DNA from: Eoetvoesiella caeni
GTDB lineage: Bacteria; Pseudomonadota; Gammaproteobacteria; Burkholderiales; Burkholderiaceae_B
Direction of reading: 5' to 3'
NCBI RefSeq assembly: GCF_003315175.1
Contig: NZ_QNRQ01000018.1
Location: 1-64,000 of the forward strand
Length of the DNA: 64,000 nucleotides
The translations under genes were made by a program, and so were the position numbers. The notes under the pieces were generated by a model. The model was not told the DNA's origin and made no database searches. It was given only the letters and a program-made list of their open reading frames with translations. Of the stretch, positions 62,191-64,000 are shown in pieces (the first letter of the stretch is position 1; every line of letters starts with the position of its first letter).

Positions 62191-62927
62191 AAACTCGTAC
62201 ACACTCTCTTTTGCTCTCTGCCTTGCTGTCGGCCTCCTTGTTCATCGCCTCACCCGCCTGGGCCTGGAAAACGGTCTTTGACCCGTCCAACTACACCCAG
62301 AACACGCTCACCGCCGTTCGCACCCTGGAGCAGATCAACAACCAGATCAACCAGCTTCAGAACGAAGCGCAGATGCTGATGAATCAGGCGCGCAATCTGG
62401 CGAATCTGGATTTCAATGTCGTGAATCGCCTGCGCACCACGCTGGCCACCACGGAACGGCTGATTGCCGAAGCCCAGGGCATGGCCTATGACGTACAACA
62501 CCTTGATCGGGAGTTTGCGCGTCTGTATCCCGAACAGTATGCCGCCACTGTCAGTGGCGACCAGATGGTGCGCGATGCCCAGGCGCGCTGGAAGCATACG
62601 CTTGATGGCCTGCATACCGCGATGCGTATGCAGGCGCAGGTGTCGCAGAATCTGCGCGACGATGAAAGTGTCCTGGTCGATCTGGTGAGTCAGAGCCAGT
62701 CGGCCCAAGGGGCCTTGCAGGCTGCGCAGGCGACCAATCAGCTACTGGCCTTGCAGGCCAAGCAGTCCATTCAGGCGCAGCAGCTTCAGATCACGCAGGA
62801 GCGTGCCGCCTCGTTGGAACTGGCGCGTCAGGCCGCCGCTGCCGAGCGTGGCCGTGAGGTGACGCGCCGTTTCCTGGGCAGTGGCACGCCGTACACGCCG
62901 CAGTCTGTGGATTTCTACGGCAACTGA
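62187..62927 (+). CDS. trbJ: TrbJ (VirB5-type) protein
   Basis: 246 residues. A signal peptide ends near WAWKTVFDPSNY, and the mature protein is helical (RTLEQINNQINQLQNEAQMLMNQARNLANLD; QATNQLLALQAKQSIQAQQLQ). TrbJ is a VirB5-like minor component of the mating pilus. Start overlaps trbE. A 13-base gap follows before trbL. Confidence 0.82.
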   Translation: MKTRTHSLLLSALLSASLFIASPAWAWKTVFDPSNYTQNTLTAVRTLEQINNQINQLQNEAQMLMNQARNLANLDFNVVNRLRTTLATTERLIAEAQGMAYDVQHLDREFARLYPEQYAATVSGDQMVRDAQARWKHTLDGLHTAMRMQAQVSQNLRDDESVLVDLVSQSQSAQGALQAAQATNQLLALQAKQSIQAQQLQITQERAASLELARQAAAAERGREVTRRFLGSGTPYTPQSVDFYGN

Positions 62928-62940
62928 ACGGAGCCCAGCC

Positions 62941-64000
62941 ATGAACGATGTGACCGTCATTGACCGCTTTCTGAACACCTTTTCCACCTATATCGACTCC
63001 GGGTTTGGGCTGTTGCAGGGCGAAGTGGCGTTCTTGACGGCCACGTTGATCGTGATCGACATCACTCTCGCGGGCTTGTACTGGGCCATGAGCCATGCCA
63101 CCGGCCAGGGCGATGATGTGATCGCCAAGCTGCTGCGCAAGGTGCTTTACGTCGGCGCCTTTGCCTACATCATCAACAACTTCAATTGGCTGGCCGGCAT
63201 CGTCTTTCGTTCCTTTGCCGGCCTGGGCCTGACGGCCACTGGCTCGGCGGTGAGCATGGGCGAGTTCCTGCAACCGGGACGGTTGGCCAAGACCGGCATC
63301 GACGCGGGTGCGCCGATTCTGGAGCAGATCAGCGACATGGCGGGCTTCCCCGAGGTGTTTGTGAACCTCACGCCCATCGTGGTGATGTTCCTGGCCTGGT
63401 TGGTGGTGATGCTGTGCTTTTTTGTGCTGGCGGTGCAGCTTTTCATCACGCTGATCGAGTTCAAGCTGACCACGCTGGCCGGATTTGTCCTGGTGCCGTT
63501 TGCGCTATGGAACAAGACCTCGTTCCTTGCAGAGAAGGTGCTGGGCAATGTGGTGTCCTCTGGTGTGAAGGTGTTGGTGCTGGCAGTGATTATCGGCATC
63601 GGTACGGGGCTGTTTGCGGATTTTCAGGTGCATCCGTCTGAACCGTCTATCGACCATGCGCTGGTCATCATGCTGGCTTCACTGGCCTTGCTGGCGCTGG
63701 GCATCTTCGGGCCGGGCATCGCCACGGGGCTGATTTCCGGCGGGCCGCAGTTGGGGGCTGGTGCCATGGCCGGTGCAGCGCTGGGAGCGGCGGGGACAGC
63801 CGCCGCCGTGGGCGCTGCCGCTACGGGAGTCGGAGCGGCGGTGATGGCGGGCGCACGTATGGCCCCGGGGGCTGCCCGACTGGCGGGTAGCGGTGCGCGT
63901 GCTGTTGGATCAGCCACTGGCAGTACTCGGCCAGCCTTCCAGGCGGGTTCTACCGCCGCAGGCGGTGGCGTCAAAAGCGCTTCGATGGCGGGTTCCCCGG
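62941..64000 (+). CDS. trbL: TrbL polytopic channel protein, cut by the window edge
   Basis: At least 353 residues, open at the right edge. Six or more hydrophobic segments (for example VAFLTATLIVIDITLAGLYWAM and LVVMLCFFVLAVQLFITLIEF, then VLVLAVIIGIGTGLF) are typical of TrbL/VirB6. A long Gly/Ala/Ser-rich segment (AGAALGAAGTAAAVGAAA) begins near residue 270. The rest, and any trbF, trbG and trbI, would lie beyond 64,000. Confidence 0.82.
   Translation, partial: MNDVTVIDRFLNTFSTYIDSGFGLLQGEVAFLTATLIVIDITLAGLYWAMSHATGQGDDVIAKLLRKVLYVGAFAYIINNFNWLAGIVFRSFAGLGLTATGSAVSMGEFLQPGRLAKTGIDAGAPILEQISDMAGFPEVFVNLTPIVVMFLAWLVVMLCFFVLAVQLFITLIEFKLTTLAGFVLVPFALWNKTSFLAEKVLGNVVSSGVKVLVLAVIIGIGTGLFADFQVHPSEPSIDHALVIMLASLALLALGIFGPGIATGLISGGPQLGAGAMAGAALGAAGTAAAVGAAATGVGAAVMAGARMAPGAARLAGSGARAVGSATGSTRPAFQAGSTAAGGGVKSASMAGSP

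Noticed and set aside
1-64000. CRISPR arrays
   Set aside because: No run of regularly spaced 25-40 base repeats with unique spacers was seen; the iterons at 5.7 and 41.4 kb are too short and are tied to rep genes.

Overview
The window looks like accessory DNA of a betaproteobacterium (Burkholderiales, perhaps Alcaligenaceae or Comamonadaceae). The basis is the GC-rich backbone, the Tn4371-type integrative element genes (DUF932, ParB-like, radC, DUF736, DUF2958, DUF2285, repA-parA, traF, relaxase, traG, trbBCDEJL) and a TrfA-type plasmid replicon. No housekeeping gene, rRNA or intact tRNA was seen. It reads as several mobile elements stacked together, with broken genes at the seams.

Region by region. 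(1) 1-4,560 is a graveyard of defence genes: the C-terminal half of an Mrr-like nuclease, a beheaded DUF927 gene, pglZ from a BREX system (type 3 gene order), and one ORF that joins the first 147 residues of BrxA to the C-terminal part of a DUF6119/TIGR04141 protein. (2) 4,492-18,724 is a minus-strand plasmid-like block: two unknown genes, a five-iteron origin with DnaA boxes, trfA, and a virB1-virB11 type IV secretion set with a TrbM-like and a ribbon-helix-helix protein. No relaxase or coupling protein is present in it. (3) 18,886-23,930 holds a SocA/Panacea antitoxin with a putative toxin, a tyrosine integrase beside a tRNA 3'-end-like attachment core, darTG, and an abiEi without abiEii.

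(4) 24,264-36,935 is a defence island between two diverged radC genes whose leaders resemble each other. Two converging four-gene operons lie in it. The first is TIR - Nmad2 - MazG - uracil-DNA glycosylase. The second is ThsB-like TIR - SLOG/patatin fusion - second TIR protein - stand-alone SLOG protein. The second looks like a Thoeris-type signalling system in which a patatin lipase replaces the SIR2 NADase; together these are the best candidates for an undescribed system. (5) 32,755-46,139 is the maintenance and DNA-processing module of a Tn4371-like element, with a second iteron origin just 3' of repA, parA, a TraF-type peptidase and a MOB relaxase (DUF3363).

(6) 46,218-54,363 is cargo: a cytochrome c-like protein, a beta-CASP metallo-hydrolase, and an ABC-2 efflux operon (ATPase, two permeases, outer-membrane factor) whose HlyD gene is cut off. 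Its right edge also cuts a LysR gene. (7) 55,034-64,000 is the mating-pair module: EexN lipoprotein, traG, copG, trbB, C, D, E, J and a trbL that runs off the window.

The trb block with relaxase and traG looks like a complete conjugation engine apart from genes beyond the edge. The virB block would have to borrow a relaxase and coupling protein, or is a remnant. The TIR systems, DarTG, AbiEi and the Panacea pair make the element a dense phage-defence carrier.
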